64,000 bases of DNA from Pasteurella sp030783905 (lineage in GTDB: Bacteria; Pseudomonadota; Gammaproteobacteria; Enterobacterales; Pasteurellaceae). The position numbers were made by a program, and so were the translations under genes. Under the pieces are notes generated by a model. That model saw nothing but the letters and a program-made list of their open reading frames with translations. It searched no databases and was not told the DNA's origin. Each line of letters begins with the position of its first letter. Position 1 is the first letter of the stretch. Of the stretch, positions 1 through 8,664 are shown in pieces. The stretch covers positions 1,984,001 through 2,048,000 of the forward strand of contig CP182107.1 in NCBI GenBank assembly GCA_051122655.1. Reading direction: 5' to 3'.

Positions 1-627
1 GTTAGCGTGCAGCATTAAATAACCTAATCCCTGTGATGAACCCACCCATTCCCCCACAATCGCCCCAATGGGGGCGACAGACACCGCAATGCGTAAACCC
101 GAAGCCAAGGACGGCAAGGCGGCAGGCAATCGCACTTTAAATAACATCGCACTTGCAGACACTTGCATAGTTTTTGCTAATTCCAACCATTGCATAGGCG
201 TATTACGTAAGCCGTCGTAGCAGGCCGCAGTAACAGGGAAATAAATAATTAAAATCGTCATCACAATTTTGGACGCTAAACCATAACCAAACCACAGCAC
301 CAGTAACGGCGCAATCGCAAACACGGGAATAGCTTGTGAGATCACCAATAAAGGCAATAAGAATTTGGATAAATAATCAGACAGGCTGAGTAACAGCGCG
401 GAGAGTAGCCCCAGCGATACGCCAAGTAAGAGACCGAGCCCTATTTCTAACAGGGTGATTTGGCTATGTTGCCATAATAAATCATACCGGCTGTGTAACT
501 GTGTAAATACCTCGCTTGGTGGAGGAAACATATAACGCGGAATCTCAAAAAACGACACCGCACTTTGCCACAAAAGGAGCAACATCAGACTTAATAGCAC
601 AACATGGAGAAGGGGCTTAATTTTCAT
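1..627 (-). CDS. thiX: ABC transporter permease, thiamine-precursor (HMP) type, partial
   Basis: This is the inner-membrane permease of an ABC importer of the SsuC/TauC type. The reading frame is open for 209 residues from an ATG at 627 to the window edge, so the C-terminus is missing. Several hydrophobic segments are visible, and the cytoplasmic coupling region near residues 175-200 ends in a Gly-Glu-Trp motif typical of this permease class. The start overlaps the end of the upstream ATPase gene by 11 bases, which indicates translational coupling. The TPP riboswitch ahead of the ATPase implies uptake of a thiamine precursor such as hydroxymethylpyrimidine; that substrate is inferred from context. 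The binding protein (thiY-type) would be expected just beyond the window. Confidence 0.8.
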   Translation of the reverse strand, partial: MKIKPLLHVVLLSLMLLLLWQSAVSFFEIPRYMFPPPSEVFTQLHSRYDLLWQHSQITLLEIGLGLLLGVSLGLLSALLLSLSDYLSKFLLPLLVISQAIPVFAIAPLLVLWFGYGLASKIVMTILIIYFPVTAACYDGLRNTPMQWLELAKTMQVSASAMLFKVRLPAALPSLASGLRIAVSVAPIGAIVGEWVGSSQGLGYLMLHAN

Positions 628-1345
628 GTTGCCCCTCAATGAGTTGTGCTAATAACTGTTCTTGTAATTGCCACAGATCTTGTTGACCAAGCTGGCGGGG
701 CGTATCACCACTTAATGAAATTTGCTCGGATAAACGGGCAGGCTGATTTTTCAGCACATAAATGGCATCGCTTAAACGAATAGCTTCTTGCGGATCGTGG
801 GTGATCATTAACACCGTTTTATGTTTGAGCAGATCACAAGCGAGATCCTGTAATTGAATACGGGTGATGGCGTCCAATGCCGAAAAAGGTTCATCCATTA
901 AAATGGTATTGGCGTCTTGCATTAACGTGCGAGCCAGTGCGACACGTTGACGTTGACCGCCAGAAAGCTGATAACAGGCTTTATGCCAATGATTAGCCAT
1001 GTTGACGGCAGCGAGTAATGACTTCGCTTTTTCTTCACTTTGTTGAGTCTTTTTGCCTTGTAAGTGTAAATGCAACTGGACATTATCAATCACGGATAAC
1101 CAAGGATAAAGGGCATCCTGTTGCGCCATATAACTGATGGTTTGATCGGGTGAAATGATAATCTGACCCGCTGTCATCGCTTGGTTTTCTAAGCCTGCAA
1201 TGGCGCGTACAAGGGTCGATTTGCCAATCCCAGAGGCGCCCAGTAGTGTGGTCCACTTGCCTTTGGGTAAAACAAAGTTAAAACCAGCAAAGAGTGCTTG
1301 CTGATTATAGCTTAGGCGTAGATCACGGATCTCAACGGCAAACAT
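617..1345 (-). CDS. thiZ: ABC transporter ATP-binding protein, thiamine-precursor uptake
   Basis: This 242-residue protein is the ATPase that energises the neighbouring permease. It shows Walker A (GASGIGKST, about residues 36-44), the ABC signature LSGGQRQRVALAR (about 127), Walker B with ILMDEPFSALD, and an H-loop (MITHDPQEA). It most resembles the SsuB/TauB and nitrate/HMP-transport ATPases. It is the first gene behind a TPP riboswitch (95 bases upstream), so it should be expressed when thiamine pyrophosphate is scarce. The start at 1345 gives the normal N-terminus of the family. Assignment to thiamine precursors comes from the riboswitch; the fold alone would also fit a taurine or sulfonate system. 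Confidence 0.82.
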   Translation of the reverse strand: MFAVEIRDLRLSYNQQALFAGFNFVLPKGKWTTLLGASGIGKSTLVRAIAGLENQAMTAGQIIISPDQTISYMAQQDALYPWLSVIDNVQLHLHLQGKKTQQSEEKAKSLLAAVNMANHWHKACYQLSGGQRQRVALARTLMQDANTILMDEPFSALDAITRIQLQDLACDLLKHKTVLMITHDPQEAIRLSDAIYVLKNQPARLSEQISLSGDTPRQLGQQDLWQLQEQLLAQLIEGQHEN

Positions 1346-1440
1346 AAGCAGAAACCAAGAGACGAGCGCTTAGCGTTGAAAGAATGAAATGAGATCGGAA
1401 TGAAGAATGAAAAAATATGATCGGATTATTGGCATAATTA

Positions 1441-1522
1441 GTTTCCTACGTCAGTGTTAGCTGTATCAGGTTCACGGGTATCATCTCAGCCATGTCGATT
1501 TTCGCGACAAGGCACCCCGACT
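1441..1522 (-). promoter_or_regulatory. TPP (THI-element) riboswitch
   Basis: Read on the minus strand, the segment contains the invariant blocks of the thiamine pyrophosphate riboswitch in the right order: GGGGTGCC, the GGCTGAGAT core, ACCCGTGAACCTGAT, and a closing CTAACACTGACGTAGGAAAC. The variable arm between the first two blocks is a short hairpin (TTGTCGCGAAAATCGACAT). It lies about 95 bases ahead of the thiZ-type ATPase. No strong terminator is evident between aptamer and gene, so control of translation initiation is the likelier mechanism. Confidence 0.95.
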
Positions 1523-1578
1523 AAAGTGCGATAAGACTACATGAGTGAGTTAAAAAGAGAAGAGCTTTGTTAAAGAAA

Positions 1579-1594
1579 TGTGATCTTTGTCACG
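1579..1594. promoter_or_regulatory. Candidate CRP site upstream of the TPP riboswitch
   Basis: TGTGATCTTTGTCACG matches the CRP consensus TGTGA-N6-TCACA at nine of ten positions. It sits between the end of rmuC and the riboswitch, about 57 bases ahead of the aptamer on the minus strand, where an activator for the thiamine-precursor operon would be placed. Binding is inferred from the match alone. Confidence 0.5.
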
Positions 1595-1621
1595 GAATTT
1601 ATTTCTCTTTCCTCGCTTCTC

Positions 1622-3259
1622 TTATTTTTCTGGGGATTCTTTTTTGGGCTGCTCCACTTCTGATTCTACTTTCACCACCTCCAACCGTTCCACTTCTACT
1701 GCATTATGCAACAATTCCACACTTGGCATGGTTTTATTGGCTTTGGCGGAGAGGTCTTTGAAACGTTCAACTTTGCCCACTAAACCTTGCTGACCCACTA
1801 ATGCGGTGACGGTGCTGTTGTAGTGGCTGCTGGCGGAAGATAGCGTGTTGCCCAGTTTGCCTAAGCGTTCGGCGATGACGCAGATTTGATTGTAAATGTC
1901 GCCTGCACGGGCGCTGATTTCTTTGGCTTCGGCATTACCACGTTCAATTCGCCACAAGTTCGCTACCGTGCGTAAAATTGGCATTAAAGTGGTGTGGGAA
2001 ACCAGAATCACATTTTTCTCATAGCCATAATTAAACAGACTCGGATCCATTTTCATGGCTTCGATGTAGGCAGGTTCTACCGCAACAAACATCAACACAA
2101 AATTGGGACTACGCATGCCAATTAAATTGCTGTAATCTTTGCGGGACAGATCGTCAATGTGGTTTTTAATCGCTTTGAGATGTTCACGTAATTTATTTTG
2201 GCGTTTAAGCTCATCTTCCGCATTGACCGCACTTTCATAGGCGACCAACGACATTTTGCTGTCAATGATTAAATGTTTATTATCTGGCAAGTTCAACACA
2301 AAATCGGGATAATTGTGCTTGCCTTCGCCGTCTTTAAAATGGGCTTGTGCCTCATAATGCTCGCCTTTAATCAAGCCGGCTAATTGTAAAGCACGCTCCA
2401 ATTGCATTTCACCCCAGTTGCCTAAGGTTTTCTTTTCACCTTTTAAGGCAGAGGTGAGGTTATCCGCTTGTTGCGACATATTTAAGCCAATTTCAAGCAC
2501 TTTTTTGATTTCTGCTTCTAAACCCGCATTCCCTTTCACCGATTCGGAATGGATTTCATTGACGCGTTTTTGGAAGCCTTCGATTTGTTCACGGAACGGT
2601 TTAAGCAGGCTATCGAGCGCATTTTGGTTGCTTTGGCTAAAGCTGCGGCTTTTTTCTTCTAAAATGCGGTTAGCGAGGTTTTGAAATTCGGTACTGAGTT
2701 GTTGCTTACTTTGTTCGATATGCTGTTGTTGTTCGGCAAAGTGTTTTTCTTTTTCACTCAGTGTGGTTTTCAGCTCCGTTAATTCTTGTGAAAGTGCGGT
2801 CAATTGTGTCACTAATTCGCGATTTTCTTGTTCTTTACGGGTGAAATTGGCTTGGCTATGTTCAAGTTGCTTTTCCAAGCTTTCCGCTTGGGCAGAAGCA
2901 ATCCCAAAGCGCTCTTTAAGTGCGGTGATTTTTTCCGAAATGTCGTGATGACGGGCTTGTTCTTCGTCGAGCTCTTTTTGTAAATAGGTTAATTTGTCAT
3001 CACGCTCAATTAAACGCACTTGTAAGCCTTCTGCCGTAGTTTGATATTTCACCACATTTTGTTCGAGCTGATTTTTAGCCTGTTGAACGGCTTCAAATTT
3101 GGCTAATAATTGATTGAAATCCTCAATGGTTTTATTCAGGTCTTGTTGCAGTTCTTGGCTATCACGTTTTCGACGGGTGCTGATAAAAAGCAACACCACG
3201 CAGAGGATGATAAGTACAGCGATAATCAGCAAATATTGGGATGCAGTGAGTTCAGACAT
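1622..3259 (-). CDS. rmuC: DNA recombination protein RmuC
   Basis: RmuC is a putative nuclease that limits inversions at short inverted repeats. The protein is 545 residues with an N-terminal membrane anchor (about residues 8-26), a long coiled-coil region (about 35-210, rich in Gln, Glu and Lys) and the conserved RmuC domain (about 220-500), recognisable by GNWGEMQLERALQLAGL and PDFVLNLPD followed by an IIDSKMSL stretch, which is typical of a PD-(D/E)XK-like core. Length and organisation match E. coli RmuC, with a Lys/Glu-rich tail. The gene stands alone, divergent from maf, and carries at least three uptake-signal cores inside its coding sequence. Confidence 0.93.
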   Translation of the reverse strand: MSELTASQYLLIIAVLIILCVVLLFISTRRKRDSQELQQDLNKTIEDFNQLLAKFEAVQQAKNQLEQNVVKYQTTAEGLQVRLIERDDKLTYLQKELDEEQARHHDISEKITALKERFGIASAQAESLEKQLEHSQANFTRKEQENRELVTQLTALSQELTELKTTLSEKEKHFAEQQQHIEQSKQQLSTEFQNLANRILEEKSRSFSQSNQNALDSLLKPFREQIEGFQKRVNEIHSESVKGNAGLEAEIKKVLEIGLNMSQQADNLTSALKGEKKTLGNWGEMQLERALQLAGLIKGEHYEAQAHFKDGEGKHNYPDFVLNLPDNKHLIIDSKMSLVAYESAVNAEDELKRQNKLREHLKAIKNHIDDLSRKDYSNLIGMRSPNFVLMFVAVEPAYIEAMKMDPSLFNYGYEKNVILVSHTTLMPILRTVANLWRIERGNAEAKEISARAGDIYNQICVIAERLGKLGNTLSSASSHYNSTVTALVGQQGLVGKVERFKDLSAKANKTMPSVELLHNAVEVERLEVVKVESEVEQPKKESPEK

Positions 3260-3369
3260 TGTATTGACCGTTTTTCTCTAATCTAAAATTAATTTGGGGT
3301 TAAAGTATAAAGGAATCTAGCAGATTTATCCTAACGGGTTATAATCTTTTTTATTTATTAGGTTACCTC

Positions 3370-3984
3370 ATGACAGATTTTCAATTTTATCTCGCCTCTA
3401 ATAGCCCACGCCGTGCACAGATTTTACAGAATTTAGGTTTTCACTTTGATGTGTTTTGTGGTGAGATTGATGAAACCCCTTTGCCGAATGAAAAAGGCGC
3501 AGAGTATGTGTTACGAATGGCAATCGAGAAAAATAAGGCTGCTCGCCAATACTGGCAACAGGCAACACTTTCGCAAAATGTACGGCATGGTGTGCCAAGT
3601 TTGCCTTTTCTTTCTGCGGATACTTCGGTGATCCTCGATGACAAGATTTTAGGCAAACCCAAAAATGAAGCCGATGCGGCAGCCATGCTGCGGGCGTTAT
3701 CGGGCAGAACTCATCAGGTGATGACGGCAGTTTGCGTGGCAGATGACAAGCAAATGCAAACGGCAGTACAACTTAGCCAAGTTCGCTTTAAACCGCTCTC
3801 GGAAAAAGAAATTCAAGGCTATATTGCTACTGGCGAACCGATGGATAAGGCAGGTGCCTATGGTATTCAGCAACTTGGCGGAGCCTTTGTTGAACATATC
3901 GAGGGTAGTTTTAGCGGTGTGATGGGACTCCCTGTGTTTGAAACGGTGGCATTATTGAAAGTCTTTGGGGTAGAATTGTTTTAA
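3370..3984 (+). CDS. maf: Maf-family nucleoside triphosphate pyrophosphatase (dTTP/UTP type)
   Basis: Maf proteins hydrolyse non-canonical or excess nucleoside triphosphates to monophosphates. The 204-residue protein starts with the family signature LASNSPRRAQIL (about residues 8-19), has the acidic ADTSVILDDKILGKP region with the catalytic Asp, and ends with a GAYGIQQLGGAFVEHIEGSFSGVMGLP block diagnostic of the YhdE/dTTPase branch. It is divergent from rmuC and first of a run with yrdD, tsaC and aroE; the gap to yrdD is only 18 bases. YhdE-type activity on dTTP and UTP is inferred from the subfamily. Confidence 0.9.
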   Translation: MTDFQFYLASNSPRRAQILQNLGFHFDVFCGEIDETPLPNEKGAEYVLRMAIEKNKAARQYWQQATLSQNVRHGVPSLPFLSADTSVILDDKILGKPKNEADAAAMLRALSGRTHQVMTAVCVADDKQMQTAVQLSQVRFKPLSEKEIQGYIATGEPMDKAGAYGIQQLGGAFVEHIEGSFSGVMGLPVFETVALLKVFGVELF

Positions 3985-4002
3985 TTTCACAGAGGAACAC
4001 CG

Positions 4003-4560
4003 ATGAGCGAACGCCTTTTTCAACATAAAAAACAACAAGAACATTGCCCGCTTTGCAACGCCGTTTTACAGGTAAAGCAGGGCAAAAAGGGCTTGTTTTT
4101 AGGTTGTTCGGCGTATCCCGCTTGCGATTACATTAAGCCACTGTCTTTTCAATCAGAAAGTAAAATTATTAAAGTATTAACAGAACAATGCCCAGCGTGT
4201 CAGCACCCATTGGTGTTGAAACAAGGGCATTTTGGTATGTTTATTGGCTGTAGTCACTATCCAGCATGCCACTTTGTGGTGCATGACCAACCTGAGGAAC
4301 GCGCCGAGGAGCGGATCCCTTGTCCTGATTGTCAGCAAGGCGAATTAGTGACACGACGTGGGCGACAAGGCAAAGTGTTTTACGGTTGTAACGGTTATCC
4401 ACATTGCAAATTTACCTTAGCCAGTAAGCCTTATTTGGTGAGCTGTCCGGAGTGCGGGAGTTCGGTTTGTACATTAAAAAAAGAAACGCAAACCTACCGC
4501 ACTTTTCAATGTGCCAACAAACGTTGTCGCCATATTTTTAACTCGGAAAAAGCATTTTAA
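4003..4560 (+). CDS. yrdD: Zinc-finger protein related to topoisomerase I C-terminal fingers (YrdD-like)
   Basis: This 185-residue protein consists almost entirely of four-cysteine zinc fingers of the kind found at the C-terminus of DNA topoisomerase I. Four CxxC pairs start blocks at about residues 15, 64, 105 and 147 (CPLC, CPAC, CPDC, CPEC), most followed by the typical GxF.GCS.YPxC half. It should bind nucleic acid, but its precise role is not established. The stop codon overlaps the next start (TAATG), so it is translationally coupled to tsaC. The order yrdD-tsaC-aroE is the same as in E. coli. Confidence 0.88.
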   Translation: MSERLFQHKKQQEHCPLCNAVLQVKQGKKGLFLGCSAYPACDYIKPLSFQSESKIIKVLTEQCPACQHPLVLKQGHFGMFIGCSHYPACHFVVHDQPEERAEERIPCPDCQQGELVTRRGRQGKVFYGCNGYPHCKFTLASKPYLVSCPECGSSVCTLKKETQTYRTFQCANKRCRHIFNSEKAF

Positions 4561-5111
4561 TGAATATTCAACACATTGTAGAACAACTTAAACAAAATGA
4601 GGTGGTGGCGTATCCGACCGAAGCGGTCTTTGGTTTAGGCTGTAATCCTTATAGTGAAAGTGCGGTACAAAAATTATTAGTTTTGAAGCAACGCCCAATC
4701 GAAAAAGGGCTGATTTTAGTGGCACCAAATGTGGATTATTTATTGCCATTTATTGAAACCTCAACATTTACTCAAGCACATTGGGATCGTTTGCAAGCAA
4801 AATATGATCGCCCCACGACTTGGGTGGTACCCGCGAAAAGCACGACGCCCCGATTTTTAACCGGACAATTTGACAGCATTGCGGTACGTTTATGTGATCA
4901 CCCTGCGGTAAAACAACTGTGTGAACAAGCTGGTTTTGCGTTGACGTCAACCAGTGCCAATTTGACTACTTTGCCACCTTGTCGTACGGCGGGTGAGGTC
5001 AAAACTCAATTCGGGGCGGATTTTCCCGTATTGGATTTGCCGGTGGGAGAGGCAACCAATCCTTCTGAAATCCGTGATCTTTTTACTCATCAACTGTTTA
5101 GACAAGGTTAA
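4560..5111 (+). CDS. tsaC: Threonylcarbamoyl-AMP synthase TsaC
   Basis: TsaC makes threonylcarbamoyl-AMP from threonine, bicarbonate and ATP, the first step in t6A37 modification of ANN-decoding tRNAs. The 183-residue protein has the YrdC fold signature: VVAYPTEAVFGLGCNP near residue 15, a KQRPIEKGLILVAP lysine-containing loop near 50, and the TSTSAN motif near 128-133. It is the short YrdC-only form without a Sua5 domain, as usual in gammaproteobacteria. It overlaps yrdD by one base and is followed three bases later by aroE. Confidence 0.95.
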   Translation: MNIQHIVEQLKQNEVVAYPTEAVFGLGCNPYSESAVQKLLVLKQRPIEKGLILVAPNVDYLLPFIETSTFTQAHWDRLQAKYDRPTTWVVPAKSTTPRFLTGQFDSIAVRLCDHPAVKQLCEQAGFALTSTSANLTTLPPCRTAGEVKTQFGADFPVLDLPVGEATNPSEIRDLFTHQLFRQG

Positions 5112-5114
5112 ACC

Positions 5115-5918
5115 ATGGATAAATACGCGGTATGGGGCAATCCAATCGCCCAAAGTCAGTCACCACAAATTCATAAAATGTTTGCGAACCAAACTCAGCA
5201 AGAGATGGACTATATGGCCATGCTGGGTGATGAACAAGATTTTGAACAACAACTGCGTGTCTTTTTCGACAAAGGGGCAAAAGGTTGTAACATTACCGCC
5301 CCGTTTAAAGAACGGGCGTTTCAGTTAGCGGATATTCACAGTGAACGTTGTTTGACGGCGGAAGCTTGTAATACCTTGAAAAAATTAGATGACGGGCGTC
5401 TCTATGCCGATAACACTGATGGAGCAGGTTTAGTCAGTGATTTACAACGTCTAGGCTGGCTTAAGCCAGAACAAACCATTTTGATTTTGGGTGCAGGTGG
5501 GGCGACAAAAGGCGTGTTGTTGCCGTTATTACAAGCCAAACAACGTATTGTGCTCGCAAATCGCACCTTAAGTAAGGCCGAAGATCTAGCACAAAAATTT
5601 GTGCAATATGGGCAAATCCAAGCGGTTGAATTGGATAATATCCCCGTGCAATCCTTCGATTTAATCATCAACGCCACCTCATCAGGCTTACAGGGTCAAA
5701 CGGTGCATATCAATCCTGAAATTTTGCAAAACGCCACCGCACTTTACGATATGCAATACGCCAAACAAGCCGATACGCCGTTTGTGGCGTTATGCAAACA
5801 ATTAGGCAAACAAAACGTCAGCGATGGTTTCGGCATGCTCGTGGCACAAGCCGCTCACGCGTTTCATTTATGGCGAGGGGTGATGCCAGAATTTGACGTC
5901 TTGTTAACACAAGAGTAG
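5115..5918 (+). CDS. aroE: Shikimate dehydrogenase (NADP)
   Basis: AroE reduces 3-dehydroshikimate to shikimate in the common aromatic pathway. The 267-residue protein shows the substrate-binding SQSPQIH motif (about residue 14), the catalytic lysine in NITAPFKE (about 60-67), the NTDGAG aspartate, a dinucleotide-binding GAGGATKGVL loop (about 126), NRT for NADP recognition and a C-terminal DGFGMLVAQAA block. It is the last gene of the maf-yrdD-tsaC-aroE run and is followed by a strong hairpin terminator. Confidence 0.96.
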   Translation: MDKYAVWGNPIAQSQSPQIHKMFANQTQQEMDYMAMLGDEQDFEQQLRVFFDKGAKGCNITAPFKERAFQLADIHSERCLTAEACNTLKKLDDGRLYADNTDGAGLVSDLQRLGWLKPEQTILILGAGGATKGVLLPLLQAKQRIVLANRTLSKAEDLAQKFVQYGQIQAVELDNIPVQSFDLIINATSSGLQGQTVHINPEILQNATALYDMQYAKQADTPFVALCKQLGKQNVSDGFGMLVAQAAHAFHLWRGVMPEFDVLLTQE

Positions 5919-5932
5919 AGTTAAAAATCGTT

Positions 5933-5972
5933 AAAAAACCACCGCACTTTTTCAAAAAGGCGGTGGTTTTTT
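5933..5972 (+). terminator. Intrinsic terminator after aroE, containing an uptake-signal core
   Basis: A 13-bp stem, AAAAAACCACCGC paired with GCGGTGGTTTTTT, forms a hairpin with a T-run. The flanking A and T runs make it potentially active in both directions between the convergent aroE and lsrK. The left arm and loop include ACCGCACTT, the uptake-signal core. Confidence 0.9.
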
Positions 5973-5987
5973 GTTGTAAATAATATA

Positions 5988-7556
5988 TTACAGACCTGGC
6001 GCTTTCCACAATGAAGTAGTTAATCCACTATCAACGAGCTGTAGCTGTTTAGCATAGACATCTGCCCATTTCGCTTTATGTTTCTGATACAGTTGATAAT
6101 TCTCGGGATTTGGATGGTGTTGGCGCTCAAATTTAACTAATTTTTTACCGGCTTCGCTGAGTGACGAATAGAGTCCGACACCAACACCCGCTGCAATCGC
6201 ACACCCCAATGCGGTGGCTTCTTTGACCACTGGGATATTTACTACCAATCCCGTCACATCAGCGAGAATTTGGCTCCAAAGTTTGCCTTTTGATCCACCG
6301 CCAGCGAAGACGATGGAAGTGAGGTTGACCCCCGAGAATTTTTCTACTTGATCTAAATTGTAAGAGGACACAATGGCTGCATTTTCTTCTAATGCTCGAA
6401 ATAGGACTGATTTATTGCATTTTTCTGGATCAATGGAAAGATTTACAAAAGACGGTGCCGCATGATACCAAGATTTAAAATGCATCGCATCGGAGAAAAT
6501 TGGGATGACATCGTTCGCGCCAACAGGCACACGTTCCGCCATTTGCTCTAATAGCGTATACGTATCGATACCTAAGCGTTCAGCAAGGATTTTCTCTTCT
6601 TGGCAAAATGCATCTCTAAACCAACGCATAGTTAAACCAGTAAAGAAACTAATGGATTCTGCTTGTACTAAAGGTGCGACAACATGAGGGTTAATCCGGA
6701 CATTCATCTCAGGATCCGTGACGGGTTCAGGTAAATTGACAACTTGTTGCCAGAATGTTCCACCAATGACCGCTGCTTGCGAGGGTTCCGTAATCCCTAA
6801 TCCAATGCAGCCTAATTGCACATCCCCCCCCCCTACTACGACAGGGGTACCAGCATGTAAACCGGTTTGTTGGGCGACAATTGTGCTGACGTTGCCGAGG
6901 AGCTCACCGGTTTCTTTGACTGGGGTTAAAATATCGCTATTGAGCCCTACCATCGCCAGTAGTTCAGGAGCCCATTGACGTGTTTTGAGATTGAGTAGAC
7001 CTGTAGTACCAGCATTCGATGGCTCGACGGCAAGTTCACCGCTTAGCATAAAGCCAAGCCAGTCACTGATCATGGTCATGGCTTTTGTTTGTTGATAAAT
7101 ATCAGGGCGATGGTGGGCGAGCCACAATAAACGAGGGACTGCACTCAGGGCTAGAGTTTGCCCTGAAATGGCATACAATTTTTCTTCAAAGCGGCGATTA
7201 CAACGTGCTTTTAATTCATTGACTTCTTCTGTAGCACGGGCATCCACATTACCACAAGCCCAAATCGGTTGTTTATTTTCATCATATAACACAATGCCTT
7301 CACGCATGGAACAGGTTGAGATGGCGGCAATCTGTTGTGCTGGAATCTGGGATTTTTGGAGTGCTTGTTGGATGCAGTCACAAGCAAGTTGCCAGTTCGT
7401 GTTGAGATCAAATTCCATTGATCCGGGAATATTGGGATCAGCGAGGTGCGTCCATTCCCGTTGGGCGGCGACAATTTGATTCCCGTCTAAGTCAAAAATG
7501 ACCGCACGTACACTCCCGGTTCCTGCATCAAGTGCCATAAGATATTGATTGCTCAT
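5988..7556 (-). CDS. lsrK: Autoinducer-2 kinase LsrK
   Basis: LsrK phosphorylates imported AI-2 (a DPD derivative); phospho-AI-2 then inactivates LsrR. The 522-residue protein is an FGGY-family kinase: N-terminal ALDAGTGSVRAVIFD phosphate loop, DWLGFMLSGE, a central PVVVGGGDVQLGCIGLG segment, and a C-terminal FAGGGSKGKLWSQILADVTG block with EATALGCA. A good ribosome site (AAGGAG) precedes the start at 7556. It lies downstream of lsrR on the same strand with a 46-base gap. The GGG-GGG-GGG-G run encoding the central glycines is an uninterrupted ten-G tract (6824-6833 as C on the plus strand), which could slip and truncate the kinase near residue 241-245. Confidence 0.94.
   Translation of the reverse strand: MSNQYLMALDAGTGSVRAVIFDLDGNQIVAAQREWTHLADPNIPGSMEFDLNTNWQLACDCIQQALQKSQIPAQQIAAISTCSMREGIVLYDENKQPIWACGNVDARATEEVNELKARCNRRFEEKLYAISGQTLALSAVPRLLWLAHHRPDIYQQTKAMTMISDWLGFMLSGELAVEPSNAGTTGLLNLKTRQWAPELLAMVGLNSDILTPVKETGELLGNVSTIVAQQTGLHAGTPVVVGGGDVQLGCIGLGITEPSQAAVIGGTFWQQVVNLPEPVTDPEMNVRINPHVVAPLVQAESISFFTGLTMRWFRDAFCQEEKILAERLGIDTYTLLEQMAERVPVGANDVIPIFSDAMHFKSWYHAAPSFVNLSIDPEKCNKSVLFRALEENAAIVSSYNLDQVEKFSGVNLTSIVFAGGGSKGKLWSQILADVTGLVVNIPVVKEATALGCAIAAGVGVGLYSSLSEAGKKLVKFERQHHPNPENYQLYQKHKAKWADVYAKQLQLVDSGLTTSLWKAPGL
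6824..6833 (-). repeat. Ten-base G homopolymer inside lsrK (possible phase-variation tract)
   Basis: On the coding strand of lsrK the codons for Gly-Gly-Gly-Asp are written as an unbroken run of ten G. Such runs are typical slipped-strand contingency loci in Pasteurellaceae. In this sequence the frame is intact; gain or loss of one G would shift it near codon 241-245 of 522. Confidence 0.9.
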
Positions 7557-7602
7557 TGATTTCTCCTTTCGCTGTAAGGAAGTAAAAGGAGCTCTTATCG
7601 CA

Positions 7603-8568
7603 TCACACTAAGGCGGCTAACATCATTCGAGCTGTTTTTTCTTCCGTTACTAATGAATTAATATGTTGTCCATATAATGCACTTAAGATGGCTTCGACTT
7701 TTTCTTCACCACCCGCAATACCAATCACATTTGGGATTTTTTTCAAATTATCGAGCGTGACGCTAATCAGTTCTTCGTGTAAAGGCATATCTGGCTGGAG
7801 CTGTCCGTCTTTTTGCATAAAGTAGCCGAGAATATCACCTACCGCACCTTGTTCACGTATTAAACGTTGTTTTTCTTCGGTAATGTAGCCAGTGCGCAGT
7901 AATGTGGCTTGCCCTTTCTGGCGTGTCGCACCAATCCCGACAATGGCTGCATCGGCATGACAGGCTGCAAGCATAATATCTCTGACGCACGCTTCTCGTT
8001 TAAAGAGCTTTGCTGCTTCAATGGAAGAGGCACGTAAAGGTGCAGGAATAATACTGACGGAGCAAGAACCGTCCAACTGACCTATCCCTTTCATATAAGG
8101 TCCCACACCACCAGATAATGTAATCAATTTCAGATGGTTGTGAGTAATAAATTCATTACTGTGCTTAATGGTTTGCATAATGGTTTCACCAAAGCCAATT
8201 GCTAAGCGCTGATTAGGCTTCAGCAACGACATCAGCATTTGTGATGCACCAATGCCTAAACGTTGATTGATTTCGTTTTTTTCTAATGCTGGCAAAATAC
8301 GTATATGTTTTAACTGAAAATGTTCTTGCAGTGTTTCTTCTAATTCAAGGCAACCGGTAAAACGCGAATTGATTTGCACTTTGATAATGCCTTGTTGACG
8401 TCCTTTCTCTAATAAACGTGATACTTTTAAACGAGGTAAACCCAATTTATCACCAATTTCTCCTTGCGTAAGATTATCGTGGTAGTAGAACCAAGCAATC
8501 CGTGCTAGTAATTCCTCTTCGCTCATTGTTTGGCTAGCATCAAGTGTCTCAAATTTATTCTCTGCCAT
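7603..8568 (-). CDS. lsrR: Transcriptional repressor LsrR
   Basis: LsrR is a SorC/DeoR-family repressor that releases the lsr promoter when it binds phospho-AI-2. The chosen start at 8568 gives about 321 residues, close to the E. coli protein; an in-frame ATG at 8595 is possible but has no clear ribosome site. The N-terminal helix-turn-helix is visible (LTQGEIGDKLGLPRLKVSRLLEKG, residues about 33-56), followed by the sugar-binding SorC domain with IGFGETIMQ, LSGGVG and IGIGATR segments. It is upstream of lsrK and divergent from lsrA, the usual arrangement for control of both operons. Confidence 0.93.
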   Translation of the reverse strand: MAENKFETLDASQTMSEEELLARIAWFYYHDNLTQGEIGDKLGLPRLKVSRLLEKGRQQGIIKVQINSRFTGCLELEETLQEHFQLKHIRILPALEKNEINQRLGIGASQMLMSLLKPNQRLAIGFGETIMQTIKHSNEFITHNHLKLITLSGGVGPYMKGIGQLDGSCSVSIIPAPLRASSIEAAKLFKREACVRDIMLAACHADAAIVGIGATRQKGQATLLRTGYITEEKQRLIREQGAVGDILGYFMQKDGQLQPDMPLHEELISVTLDNLKKIPNVIGIAGGEEKVEAILSALYGQHINSLVTEEKTARMMLAALV

Positions 8569-8648
8569 AGTTATGTTCTCAATAGCTTTATGCATTATTC
8601 ATTTGTTTTATTTTGTTATCAACTGTTCATTTTACTTTTTTATCTAAT

Positions 8649-8664
8649 TGTGAGGAAGATCACT
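8649..8664. promoter_or_regulatory. Candidate CRP site between lsrR and lsrA
   Basis: TGTGAGGAAGATCACT fits TGTGA-N6-TCACA at nine of ten positions and lies in the divergent lsrR/lsrA region. CRP activation of lsr is known in E. coli, so the site is expected. A second, weaker TGTGA-N6-TCGCG half-match lies at 8721-8736, nearer to lsrA. Confidence 0.6.

Noticed and set aside
5402..5677. Minus-strand frame inside aroE and many similar frames inside other genes
   Set aside because: They lie wholly within well-supported genes, lack ribosome sites and show no family features.
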